Assembly: GCA_030015575.1 (NCBI GenBank) | Contig: CM057338.1 | Coordinates: 134,131,546 to 134,195,545, forward strand | Length of the DNA stretch: 64,000 bases | Direction: 5' to 3' | Origin: Agapanthus africanus | Lineage: Eukaryota > Streptophyta > Magnoliopsida > Asparagales > Amaryllidaceae | Shown: positions 45,660 to 57,164 of the stretch, in pieces | Position numbering within the stretch: position 1 is the stretch's first letter | Layout of the letters: every line of letters begins with the position of its first letter | Notes under the pieces: generated by a model | Told to the model about the DNA's origin: nothing | The model's database searches: none | Seen by the model: the letters and a program-made list of their open reading frames with translations, nothing else | Position numbers and translations under genes: made by a program

Positions 45660-46074
45660 TGTCTCCTGAATAATGAGTGATAGAAATAGGGGCCTTATCC
45701 TTTTTGTTATCTGACTTGTATTCAGTTTTATCTGGAGATGGGTCTAGCCTGGGATTTTGATCTATCATGAAGCTGCATAGATTTGAAGGTAGAAATAATG
45801 TAATTTGTATCATCTTTGTTTCCTTGTTTGTTTTGAAAGAATAGGAGAAAGAGATTTATGGAGATTGGGTGATCTGGTTTCTCACTAATTGATTCAGTGG
45901 CTGATGATTAATTTTACCCATTTTAAAACCAATTTTCCTACTTGATTCTCAAAAGAGCTTTGCCTAAGGATTTCACCAGAATCATGGCATGTGTTTGACT
46001 GGGCTCAAGTCCATTGCTGCCCACTAAAGATCACTTCAATTTTAGCCCAAGCTAGACTCATGTGAGACAGAGAT
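45660..46074. other. upstream region of CRR1
   Basis: Presumed promoter and 5' UTR of the minus-strand gene. I cannot pick a confident TATA box. No other gene is seen. Confidence 0.45.
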
Positions 46075-46449
46075 AGGGATGTAAACGGATCTGAAACCCA
46101 AGGATATTGGTAATCATATCCGTTTTCGGTATTGTATATGGATTTGATATGTATCGATAGATATCAAAAATGAAGATTACTATTTGTATTTGGTAAAAGT
46201 TGGATACAGATACAAATTGAATATTGGAGAAAATTTACCTGAAAAACTCAAACATTACTATTTTTGACATCTGATATGAATACGGATCGGATATATGTGT
46301 TACTCAATCTATATCTAGTGGTTATTGGAGGATGCAAATATGGATACGGAAAGTCGTAAATGAAAATTACTATCCTTGTCTATTAAACAAGGGATATGCA
46401 TACGTTAGTTTTTTTCCGTGCAAATTATTCATATCCATTTACATCCCTG
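46075..46449. mobile_element. hAT-like MITE upstream of CRR1
   Basis: The left end AGGGATGTAAACGGAT and right end ATCCATTTACATCCCTG form terminal inverted repeats. The interior is AT-rich with many GGATA/TATCC words and no ORF. This terminal sequence type is common in plant hAT-derived MITEs. The expected 8-bp target duplication is not recognisable, so the insertion is old or the edges are eroded. Confidence 0.65.
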
Positions 46450-46830
46450 AATATTAAATCAACATAATCCATTGAGGAACTTAAATTTCCTTTCCAATCC
46501 ACGATCCTCACTTTCTCTATGTTAGTTTTTCCCGTGCTACACGTGTGTGTGTGTGTATTAGGCTTCGTGCTTGAAAAATATGTTTTAAAGTGTAAATTTT
46601 TAGATTATACACGCAGAAATTTGAGCTATTGCAGAATAGATGAAATAAATGGGCTAACTAATGATCTTTGGACTTTAAGGTTGTGTCGAGCCCAAATACT
46701 ACAACTTTATTTTATTTTTATTTTTATTTTTATCAAAAAGAAAGCAGAAGGCCACAAATTTGAAACCTAGGCAAGAGAGGGGCTCCAAATGCTCAATGTT
46801 ATTCTCTGCCGACTCAAAGCTGTACCGGCT
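46450..46830. other. host DNA between MITE and family B LTR
   Basis: No gene is seen. A short GT microsatellite lies at about 46543-46556 and a TTTTTA run near 46708-46735. Confidence 0.45.
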
Positions 46831-48782
46831 TGTCACGTCCCGCTTCTCAAAATACGGAATGTGATGGGTGACTAGGCCAGCCATATTTCTACGGTTAAGA
46901 AATAATCCTGCCGTAGTCATACTTCGGTTTCTAGCATTATATGGTAATCAGTAAACACAGCACTAGAGTTAAGAAAATCACAGTTCACAACTTTATTACA
47001 TTAAAGTAACAGAGTTCAGGATACATTTATTTGCATGAAAGAAATAACTAACCAACCAAAAAAATAACTGTGTTCTTATAGCACGCAGAAGGCGATAGCG
47101 TTGATGTCGTGGTCTAAATCTCCGCGATCTCGAATGGCAGGTCTTGCTCCTGAGCTGGGTCCACTTCGTCCTCTGAGTATGCACACTCAGATCGTCAGGA
47201 CGATACATATAGCAATAAATATATAGTGTGTGTACTATGTTATTAAACGTGAACTGCACGGCAGAATACGGTAACATGAGAAAAAGAAATATCAAGTGAA
47301 ATAAACTATGCGGTATATGTATCATATCGGCAAACTAGACAATGTGTATGTCACTACTTATCAGTCACCAAGTCAATTGAAACCAATCGGTGGAAAAGAA
47401 TGCTCGTGTTTAACAAGGGTCTCATGCGTGCTTGAGACTATGGTCCACTGTTGTCCGGGACATAACCCTGCAGCCGTGCCGCTAGGCCCACGACTTAATG
47501 TGTGTGTGTATAATATCGAATGATCATCGTACTTTGCTAAATACGAGTTCAATTCCTCCTTGATTTCCTCTTTTCCCCAAGTCACAATAACTATACGTAT
47601 AGGACTATTTGTATACAAGCACGCGCTAAATCACGATTTTATTCACTTTCATTGCTATATTCACTTTCACGAATCAATCACTTATCACTGGCGTATTTGA
47701 AACAACTAATCCAATACCACTCACGTTCGACAATGCAAAATTCATTATAAATTACCATGAACGCTCGCTATCACTAAAGGTATCACGTTCAGGTAGAACA
47801 ATGCAACATAGCAAGTCACATACGATATGAAACCCAATGCACCTTATGATTTCAGAAACATATATTAATCTACACAATCGTATTTAGGCAAAATGCTACA
47901 AAAGAGGTAAAAAGGAAACTCCAACAGTGATCTAACAAAATTGGTTCCATATCAAACGGGTTTCAGGTTTGCGAGTTACGGTTGTTTCATTTTAAGTTTT
48001 CATCGCTGGAAATTCAGTTCCTGAACTGAAAGTCCAATGCGCGACATATTTTTCACCCTGTTGGGATCATAATTAGGCAAAAGTACAGTTGAGTGAAATT
48101 TAAATATTTTAATTAGGTTTCCAACGCTCCAGACGGATCGACAATATCCGCTGTGTGCTTGGAGATACGTTATGTTCAAGGTCAGAACATCCATCCTGTC
48201 CCTGCTTGGGACTGCGGTACATTTCGACAGTTTAAATTGCAATTAAAATATCAAACGGTAGTAAAATTAATTGAAACCAAAACCAATAGTTAGCTAATAG
48301 GATTATCCTTACAACGGTATATGGTTACGCATAATTCCATGTTCATACACTGCTACACATTCATATAAAGTCAGGTATCAACGTGGAATGTTGCTCTAGA
48401 CTGCAGTCCAGAGCCGCATTCCAAGTCAGTTCTCGCTGCCGTGATCTATCGGTATCGCAGAATAAACTATAGAGGGTTCTATCTTATCGAGTCGGTTTCG
48501 ATATGAGCCATAGAACATTACATTCCGACATATATCTAATTTTATGTTAATTTAACATCTCGACATGTACAGTAAAAACAGAATTGACGTTGCATCTTTA
48601 GGGCATCGTTACACGTGCGATACTTCGTTATTTAGAGTTCAGTTTTCTCCGTGACATTCATAAGAAGCAAAAGGAAAAATGGGTAAAAGGTTTGAGCATG
48701 ATCAACGTGGTTTAAGTTCAGTTTTCTATATCGAACTAATAACACAATATTGAGAATTATCGAATTAAATTTGGTTTTACTT
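46831..48782 (-). mobile_element. family B LTR (older copy), left part, split by the copia element
   Basis: Begins TGTCACGTCCCGCTTCTC, which aligns with the end of the family B LTR at 60431 (TGTCACGCCCTGCTTCCC) and, inverted, with 13249. Later landmarks (for example 47400-47500, matching 61010-61100) are in the same order. No PBS lies outside its left edge, so it is a 3' or solo LTR. The copia element entered at 48782, duplicating TACTT. Confidence 0.8.
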
Positions 48783-51006
48783 TGTAGGGTTCCTAGGCAC
48801 TCTCAAGAGGTCTCACAAGGCATCAACCATGCCAATTTCAAATTTTACAAGTGCCGAGAAACCCTAATACGGATCGTTAACTAGAATTTTAGGCGAAATA
48901 CGAAACTAGTTAACATCTTAACTAAAGGAGAGAGGCTACAACCTTTGTAGATCCGTTTCTCCACTTCCTTAGCTCCACGTAGGCGTCCTCTCGCTGTCCA
49001 TCTCGAATCCCGGACTCAATCGTCGGCTTCATCGTAGAAATGGGCGGGCTAGGTCGTCGGCTTCGTGCCGAAGATGATCTACGTCGAGGCATCACAAGTT
49101 CAAGTTCCAACTCCATCAAGTTGTGAAACTTATGAAGAAAACACCTTATACTACTTGGCAAGAGGTAGAGGGTGAAGAAATAGGAGGTGGGTTCACTTTA
49201 GAATTGGATTTCTCACACTTTAGCTCAAGTTGCCATTAATGGACTTAAGCTTTTTCTTTGAAGATGAAGAAGAAGATGAAGCTAGAATATGATAAGTCTT
49301 AATTAAAATTGAAAAGTAAAATGAATACTTATCATATACTAACTATGGTAGAGTGTAGAGAATTGACCATGGTTACTTGGAAGGGTTAGGGTTAAGCATG
49401 AAGACAAGAATGGTTACAAAGTCAAAGCTTCATGAAGGTTCAACTAGAAACAAAGAAAGCCACCATTCTCATCAAAATCTTTTCCAAATAAATAAACAAA
49501 CAAACAAATAAATAAATGAATAAGCAAAACCCTAATCATCAACTTAACCATGGTTTAATTCTATACACTTAACCAAATGAGCAAGTATCATCAAACATGA
49601 TACAAACATGTGCACAAAAGTATATCACATATACAACTTGCACATCAAGTGAGAAAATCCATTTAAAGTGAACCAATACTAGTTAATGCAAAGTAATATA
49701 TCAAATATATAATTATACATTAAATCATTAAATCAACACTTGATTTAACGATCCAGTCATATCGCATATAACCGACTAGTAGCCTATGTATCGGCTTATC
49801 GAATCAATCCTTGATTCGATATCTAGGTTATATCGAATATAACCAATCGATACATACATCGCGAGAATAGAATACGGTATCACATACACGCATTATTCTC
49901 GGTCCTGCACATATCTCATATGCGCTCCTATTTCGTTTCGCTTGAGCCAGGAAACCTCTGTGTAGGACTCTAAAGACTCGTCAATACGCCGGTAGCAGAT
50001 GATGATCATATCAAGCACCTACAAGCCGCAAGCGGTCTGCTAAACGTAACGGCCATTCGGGTATTGAACGATCAGAAGATCGACGAGCTAGCCCGCTCAC
50101 ACTCCTGTGAATCCAACCAGTAACACTTACCGTACAGTCCGGTCTGTTCGTCTGATATGTCGCATATCAAGTCTAGGGGTGGTAAACGTCAGACCCCAAT
50201 AACCGATAAGTCGTGCCGATGTGAGGCTCATAACGGGTCGAGAAACTACTGGTAACACTTACCAGCAAATCTTTGATCAGCCCTGGCCAGGGACTTCCCT
50301 GTTACGGCCAATCGAGCACTGCGCAACATCAACCCCCAATACCGGGAGAGACGAAACCCCTCCTATCGCTCATTGCCTCCATGTGACTCGGGACTGTACC
50401 CAAAGACCACCGTTTTGCACGCCCTCATGGACGTGGTAAGGTGGAGATCAAAGCACAGTGGGAATCACACAAGACTCTATGACGATATCGGGTCTACAGA
50501 CTAACCTGCACAAGTGTCACCTGAGAACTGCCATCTGACGTGAGGTATAATACCATCTGGGAGTTCTCGGCGAGTCCGTCCAGTGTACCCAGTCTACACT
50601 GAGCACCCGTATACTATCTCTGATGTCAAACACCAATGGATATGGGATCATCCATCGCCCATCTCATGGGTCGAGAAGCGTATGCGCTAGTCTACTCTGG
50701 TATATCGATGCCCCGTCTCGATACACCCACGACTAGGGACCTTGAAGGATGTACTTATGGACTACCATGTCCCTACTAGTATGATCTGCATCATAGTCCA
50801 GGTAGTCAAGTACACATCCTAAGGGCTTTACCAACATGTAACTATAAGACAGTTTAAAGAGACAAGTGTACATGTTAAAATAAAGAGTAACCAGATAGAA
50901 TACTATTATATCGAGCAAGAAAGTCATCTCTATATATGTCCAAGCATTCAATATAATATACATCATCTGTACAATACTGGCCTCTAGGGCATACACACAA
51001 CTAACA
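48783..51006 (-). repeat. 3' LTR of the copia element
   Basis: Plus-strand ends are TGTAGGGTTCC and CAACTAACA. It is followed on the right by the polypurine tract AAATGGGAGAT (minus strand, 51007-51017) and, 15 bases from the LTR, by the pol stop codon. ORFs inside (for example 48922-49161) have counterparts in the other LTR but no recognisable product. Confidence 0.95.
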
Positions 51007-51020
51007 ATCTCCCATTTGCA

Positions 51021-54000
51021 CTAGGGCCAGCTGCTGTAGTATCGCATACCGAGCATCCCGAAGAGTCTCTCAAACTGTATCTGGGGAATGGCCTTCGTGA
51101 GTGGATCCGCCGTGTTGTTCTTCGTGTCAACTCTCCTGACCTCGATCTCCCGGCGATCAACTATCTCCCGGATCAGGTGATACCGCCTCAGAATATGCCT
51201 GGATCGCTGATGGGACCTGGGTTCCTTGGCTAAACCCACCGCTCCATTGTTATCGCAATACAAAGGTATTGGATGCTCAATGGATGGAACCACTCCAAGT
51301 TCAGTAATGAACTTCTTGATCCAGACAGCCTCTTTAGCAGCATCGTTGGCAGCGATGTATTCAGCCTCCATCGTCGAGTCTGCCACGGTTTCCTGCTTGG
51401 AACTCTTCCAGCTAACCGCCCCTCCGTAAAGGGTAAAGACAAATCCCGACTGCGACTTAGAGTCGTCCTTATCACTTTGGAAGCTTGAATCGGTAAAGGA
51501 CTCCACTTGGAGTTCTCCGTTACCATACACCAAGAGCATCTCTTTAGTCCTTCGCAAGTACTTGAGAATACTCTTCACAGCTGTCCAGTGACTCTCTCCA
51601 GGATCAGCTTGATACCTGCTCACTACACTTAGTGAGTATGCAACATCGGGTCTGGTACATAGCATCGCGTACATGATAGAGCCTACAGCCGAAGCATAGG
51701 GTATCCCTTGCATGCGAGCTCTCTCCAAATCAGTCTTGGGAGACATCTCTTTGGAGAGAGTGACTCCAGAGATCGTGGGTAAGTTTCCACGCTTGGATTC
51801 TTCCATACTAAACCTCCTTAGTACGGTGTCAATGTACCTGGATTGGGACAATCCCAATATCCTTTTGGATCTATCTCTATAGATCCTAATTCCCAATATG
51901 CAGGAGGCATCACCAAGATCTTTCATTGAGAATCTTTGTGATAAGAAGAGCTTGACCGATTGCAGCATAGGAATATCATTTCCTATCAAGAGTATGTCGT
52001 CCACGTACAATACGAGGAAGACAACCTTACTCTCTGCCACCTTCTTGTAAATACAAGGTTCATCTGGGTTTTTGACGAAATCAAACTCTTTGATAACGAT
52101 GTCAAAGCAGATGTTCCAACTCCGCGATGCTTGCTTTAATCCATAAATGGATTTAAGCAGTTTGCACACTTTCCCGCTGCTCCCACTGTCTACGAAGCCC
52201 TCTGGCTGAGTCATGTACACGCACTCTTCTAAATCACCATTTAGAAAGGCGGTATTAACATCCATTTGCCAGATTTCGTAGTCATGATATGCAGCGATGG
52301 CAAGCATGATCCGGATGGATTTAAGCATAGCCACTGGAGAAAAGGTTTCGTCATAGTCCACACCTGGTTTTTGACGAAAATCTTTTGCAACAAGTCTAGC
52401 TTTGAAAGTCTCCACTTTCCCATCTACACCAAGTTTTTTCTTGAAGATCCACTTGCTCCCAATGGGTTTTACCCCTTCAGGAGCAACTTCCAAAGTCCAT
52501 ACTTTGTTGGTGTACATGGATTCCATCTCGGACCGCATTGCATCCAGCCATTTCACTGAGTCTTTACTCGTGATGGCCTGCTCGAAGCTAGTAGGGTCAT
52601 CATCCTCCATGATGCAATCCTCGCTCCCACCATCCATGAGAAAACCGTAGTATCTCTCAGGTTGGCGAGGAACCCTACTAGATCGGCGGAGAGGCTGAGG
52701 TTCATTGGGAGCTACTGAATCTTCTGGTTCCACTAAATCTTCAGTTACGGTTTGTGTATCTGGAACTTCTTCCAGCTCTACCACTTTGCCACTAATTTCT
52801 TTTTCAAGGAATTCCTTTTCCAAAAAGATGGCATATTGAGAAACAAACACCTTTTGTTCTTCAGCATGGTAGAAAAAATATCCTTGTGAATTCTTAGGAT
52901 ATCCTACAAACTTGCAAAGAACTGACCGTGCCTCGAGTTTGTCTGGATTTTGCCTTTTGACATAGGCCGGACAACCCCATATCTTAACTCGTTTAAAATA
53001 TGGTCTCTTCCCACTCCATATCTCATATGGTGTGGTAGGTACAGATTTAGATGGAACTTGATTCAATAGGTATGCAGCTGTCTCCAGCGCATATCCCCAG
53101 AAGGAAATAGGTAACTCAGCTGTGCTCATCATAGAGCGCACCATATCTAATAGGGTGCGGTTCCTCCGTTCTGATACACCGTTGTGCTGTGGTGTATATG
53201 GAGGAGTCAGCTGAGAGAGAATCCCATTCTCTTTTAGGAAGTCCAGGAATTCATTGCTCAAGTATTCACCTCCTCGATCAGATCGTAGGATTTTAATACT
53301 TTTTCCGGTTTGGTTCTCAACTTCTTGTTTATATTCTCTAAATTTCTCAAAATCTTCTGATTTGTGTTTCATCAGGAACACATACCCGAACCTAGAGAGA
53401 TCGTCAGTGAATGTAATGAAGTATGAAGAACCATCCCTGGCATGTGTAGACATAGGACCGCATACATCACTATGTATCAGTCCTAAGAGTTCAGTAACTC
53501 TTTCTCTGTGTCCCGTAAACGGAGTTTTGGTCATCTTGCCTTTGAGACATGACTGGCAAGTGTCATAAGATGAAAATTCGAATGGTTTCAAATATCCATC
53601 CTTATGCAACTTTGCCAGTCGTGTCGCATTGATGTGACCCAGTCTACAATGCCACAAGAAGGATTCGTTCAGTTCAGAACTCTTCCTCTTGTGTGTGTTT
53701 GTTATACTTAGAACTGTGTATTGATTTAGAACATAAATGTCATTGCACAACGTGCCTGATCCAACCAACTTTTGGTTACGGAAAATGTTCATAACATTAT
53801 CCTGTAATACAAAATTATATTCTTCTTTACTTAATAAAGAAACTGATATAATGTTGCATATCAGGTTCGGCATGTAATAGCATTCGTTCAGAACCAATGT
53901 ATTACCAGTTGGTAATGCAAGGTGATATTCCCCGACAGTCTTAGCTGCAACAATTGCACCATTTCCAACTCTAATGTCTTTATCACCTTCTCCAAGTTCT

Positions 54001-54326
54001 CTACCTTTCCTGAGCCCATGTAACTGATTACATATATGGGATCCTGACCCGGTATCTAATACCCAGGACGTAGAGCAAATGGAGAAACAGTTCTCAGTAA
54101 CGAACACACCCGAAGAAAATGCATCAACATGTACTTTCTTCTCTCGGGTGGCATAGGAATCCTGGTATTTCTCTATGTCCTGTTCATTCCTATAACTCTT
54201 ATAAGAAAGAACGGAACCAACGTTCCCCAGCACAGTATAACATGCGGGTTCAGTCAATACATCCATATTATTATCTTTATTAGGGCATGACATGGTCGCT
54301 ACCTGGAGAGAGAGAGAAGAAAACAC
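51021..54326 (-). CDS. Ty1/copia pol polyprotein (protease, integrase, reverse transcriptase, RNase H)
   Basis: An uninterrupted 1101-residue frame. Domains in order: aspartic protease with DTG at 91-93; integrase zinc finger with His226, His231, Cys257, Cys260; integrase core with Asp286, Asp350 and Glu386 (35 residues between the last two); reverse transcriptase from about 605 with YVDD at 774-777; RNase H with Asp946, Glu987 and Asp1025, then the usual DPLTK tail near 1074. All catalytic residues I can place are intact. The first 70 residues do not match the usual gag zinc-knuckle junction, so the frame begins where gag has been lost; the ATG at 54326 or the second Met (residue 12) could start it. 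A CT-rich tract ending in CAG just upstream resembles a splice acceptor. It lies 15 bases from the 3' LTR. Confidence 0.95.
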   Translation of the reverse strand: MFSSLSLQVATMSCPNKDNNMDVLTEPACYTVLGNVGSVLSYKSYRNEQDIEKYQDSYATREKKVHVDAFSSGVFVTENCFSICSTSWVLDTGSGSHICNQLHGLRKGRELGEGDKDIRVGNGAIVAAKTVGEYHLALPTGNTLVLNECYYMPNLICNIISVSLLSKEEYNFVLQDNVMNIFRNQKLVGSGTLCNDIYVLNQYTVLSITNTHKRKSSELNESFLWHCRLGHINATRLAKLHKDGYLKPFEFSSYDTCQSCLKGKMTKTPFTGHRERVTELLGLIHSDVCGPMSTHARDGSSYFITFTDDLSRFGYVFLMKHKSEDFEKFREYKQEVENQTGKSIKILRSDRGGEYLSNEFLDFLKENGILSQLTPPYTPQHNGVSERRNRTLLDMVRSMMSTAELPISFWGYALETAAYLLNQVPSKSVPTTPYEIWSGKRPYFKRVKIWGCPAYVKRQNPDKLEARSVLCKFVGYPKNSQGYFFYHAEEQKVFVSQYAIFLEKEFLEKEISGKVVELEEVPDTQTVTEDLVEPEDSVAPNEPQPLRRSSRVPRQPERYYGFLMDGGSEDCIMEDDDPTSFEQAITSKDSVKWLDAMRSEMESMYTNKVWTLEVAPEGVKPIGSKWIFKKKLGVDGKVETFKARLVAKDFRQKPGVDYDETFSPVAMLKSIRIMLAIAAYHDYEIWQMDVNTAFLNGDLEECVYMTQPEGFVDSGSSGKVCKLLKSIYGLKQASRSWNICFDIVIKEFDFVKNPDEPCIYKKVAESKVVFLVLYVDDILLIGNDIPMLQSVKLFLSQRFSMKDLGDASCILGIRIYRDRSKRILGLSQSRYIDTVLRRFSMEESKRGNLPTISGVTLSKEMSPKTDLERARMQGIPYASAVGSIMYAMLCTRPDVAYSLSVVSRYQADPGESHWTAVKSILKYLRRTKEMLLVYGNGELQVESFTDSSFQSDKDDSKSQSGFVFTLYGGAVSWKSSKQETVADSTMEAEYIAANDAAKEAVWIKKFITELGVVPSIEHPIPLYCDNNGAVGLAKEPRSHQRSRHILRRYHLIREIVDRREIEVRRVDTKNNTADPLTKAIPQIQFERLFGMLGMRYYSSWP

Positions 54327-55084
54327 TTTAGCGTATGCTCTTGCAAGATCAGATTGGTTATTATCTTATCTAATCAGGATGGCTCCCACTGGTTTTTATC
54401 AAATCTTCCTTCAAACCCTAAAAGGAAAGACTAGCCGGGATTAATTACACACTACAAGTTCGCCAATCTTTCAGCCAGGCCAGTGTCGGTACTTTGAGGG
54501 AGGTCCCCCGTGCTTTCACACGAACCTAATTAATGTAAACCTCGTTTTCCCAGAGGCGTAACCCCGTTGACACCTTTCTAGACACCTACTTGATCGGCTA
54601 ATTGTAATGTGTAAAACTCTCCCAGGAGTAACTCTTACTCGCAGTGGGTATCGGGATCCAACTATCTCATAGAAGGTATGCAATCTCATTGCAAATTTCA
54701 ACACTTGAAATTCCCGATAATGCTTTTGCCCCTAGCAGCTATATGACCTTAACATAGTCAACAAATTATAAGTGCTAGTCAAGTTCAACCCGTCATTTCC
54801 CGATTGAATTAAACCCACCCGCACGACCCTTAACATAGTCAACAAAGTCGCACGACTACCCTAATCCAATCGCATCATATGCTTATATAGATAAGCACTA
54901 ATTAGCTACCGCACACTACGCCTTAACATAGTCAACAAACGTAGCACGAATACTAACTAGTACTTATCTGAAATGACGGAGGGCTATGACAGGTTTTTCT
55001 GAAAACCTATTGCGTAATGAACTTGATATCATTGTAGAATCAAATGAAGTTTTGAAATGGAGTGATTTTGAGGCTTTTCTAGTT

Positions 55085-55332
55085 TTGCTAAAGGGGTCAC
55101 TCCCGGTGAAGGGATCGTCGGCCCTTTCCTCATCGAATAAGGTGCGGGATATATCATATATATCACTGTGCAAAGCAGAAACTATAGAAGCAATCAAAAA
55201 CAAACCGAGTGTGTAGCATCTGCCAGTTATTGCTAAAGGAGTCACTCCCGGTGAAGGGATCTCGGTCCTTTCCTCATCGAATAAGGTGCAGGGTATATCA
55301 TATATACCGCTATGCAAAGCAAGAATTGTAGC
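55085..55332. repeat. two-copy direct repeat of about 115 bp in the copia leader
   Basis: Copies start at 55085 and 55230 (TTGCTAAAGG-GTCACTCCCGG), 145 bp apart, and share the segment ending in TATATCATATATA and GCAAAGCA. They differ at scattered bases and by a small deletion. Confidence 0.88.
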
Positions 55333-56920
55333 TACCTGTTTTGTTTAAAATTTGATTCTACAACATCTTAGGTTTCTTTTCTTTCATTAATCACATTAAT
55401 GAAGTCCCATCATTTAAGTCACCTAAACATCACAGATAAATACGACGTACACTTATGCCATCCGCATTCGCCTGGATGTCCCCTCGTGCACCGTTAGGTT
55501 AGGTAACTAACGGCAGAGCAGGGCAGGGCTAGTGCGGGTGCAAAACATAAGTAACGTCTATATAATATATCATATATACTATATACTGTATCTATCACAG
55601 AACATCACATGATCACATCACAGATATCGCAGCAGAAAAAACATATGAAACATTGGATATACTAGGACGTCCGTGTTTTCAATACGAGCCAGTATAAAAC
55701 ACGGATTCCACAGTCGTGATGAATAGCCAATCCCACACCCCTAGACCCCTACGAGAGCGGCAAGCAACCCTACCAATTCTAGGGTTAGGAGACCCGGACT
55801 CGACTCCTCGAGATGGTCTCCCACTGGACCCTAGAACCCGGTTACTTGTGCTCCCCTCCTTGGGTCTATCCTAATGCGGAAAAGTAAATAATATACAAAG
55901 GGTGACATCTTCCGCAACCTGGAAGTGTCCCAATAAAAGAATATTACATACAAGTTTTTACATGAATGAAAATGAAAAACACTCATTTCACATAAAAACC
56001 CCCGGCTATTCAATCACGACAATCCAATATAACATATCGAGCAACACATAACATCACATGTCATCAACGTAAGTAAATATGCGCATCCCAATTGTCGTTG
56101 ACATATAGCAACGAAACCGGCGATATTACATATTACACTTACGGTCACAGAAAAGAAAGTGTAAAACTACAACAGTTGGAATCCGCAACCTCTTTAGACA
56201 TCACATGCCTAATCAAATGAAATACTTAGACATCACATGCCTAACAGTTATAAACCCCGCATTTTAGTCTCATTATCGAAAACTCTTTTCAATATCAAAT
56301 GAAACTAAACCGCTAGATTTATAACATTCATTCAGTTATCTCATAACTGTTTGTGAATTCCAATTATTGTATCCCATTCCGGATAAATAGAAAATATTAA
56401 ACTTTCCGATCGAACATTCGAACACCCAAGTTTTCCCGAAACCGTTCAACACATGAAATAGGTTCAAAGACATTCACTTCATGCTTCAGTACCAACGGTC
56501 CAGTCGTAGAAGGGTCAAGCCAACGCCTCACATGTGGCACGCCGTACTGCCCCAAACCCGAAGGTTCAAAGGGCAGTTCAAGACGGTCACATAATCGAGT
56601 TAAGGTTTGTTGTCTTCTAGAGGGACCATCGCATTACTTGCACTACTTAGAACGTCCTTAGACCACAGAAAAATCCAACACTTGGAAATTTTCCTGCAGG
56701 GGAAAAGTTGGGTATTTATATCCGGTCGAACCTTTTAACATATTCTAAAATATCCGGAAAGCCACATAGACAAGGTTTGATAATCCGATCGAATCGTCGA
56801 TTCCCAATACAACCCCAGAACACTCAACTCTTGAGTCAAATTAAAAATTCCCAGAAAATTCAGCATAATAAAATAGGAATTACTGTGCAAAAATGGACAG
56901 ATGATGTCATCAGATGGCCG

Positions 56921-56959
56921 CGGAACCGCCGCAGAAGCCAGGCTTCTGCCGCGGTTCCG
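56921..56959. repeat. 19-bp inverted repeat in the copia 5' leader
   Basis: CGGAACCGCCGCAGAAGCC and GGCTTCTGCCGCGGTTCCG flank a single A at 56940 and pair with one mismatch. It is very GC-rich against AT-rich surroundings. Confidence 0.9.
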
Positions 56960-57151
56960 TCGCGCCCTTAGCAGATCATGGGATAAATTTTGCATCGTAA
57001 TTCTTAGAATTCCCTGCTAAATTTTTTTAAGCATTTTTAATATGGAAAAATCCCAGATTTTAGAAAAAGTCCAGAGAGCATATCGGGAATTAGGGTTTCG
57101 GTTCGATCGGGTTTCAAACGTCGTCTAGACTTCGCCTAAGGCTCTAGCTAG

Positions 57152-57163
57152 GCTCTGATACCA
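57152..57163 (-). other. primer binding site of the copia element
   Basis: Minus-strand TGGTATCAGAGC is one base from the end of the 5' LTR (57165) and is complementary to initiator tRNA-Met. Confidence 0.94.
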
Positions 57164-57164
57164 C

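Larger units (their letters stand above)
54327..57151 (-). other. gag-less leader region of the copia element
   Basis: These 2.8 kb between PBS and pol have no long ORF. Three copies of CCTTAACATAGTCAACAAA lie at 54747, 54828 and 54921. A 115-bp segment is repeated at 55085 and 55230. A patch at 56500-56640 is similar to the gypsy gag relics at 4970-5110 and 32650-32790. A hairpin lies at 56921-56959. The stretch 55430-56500 resembles no copia gene and looks like inserted or captured repeat DNA. Confidence 0.65.
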
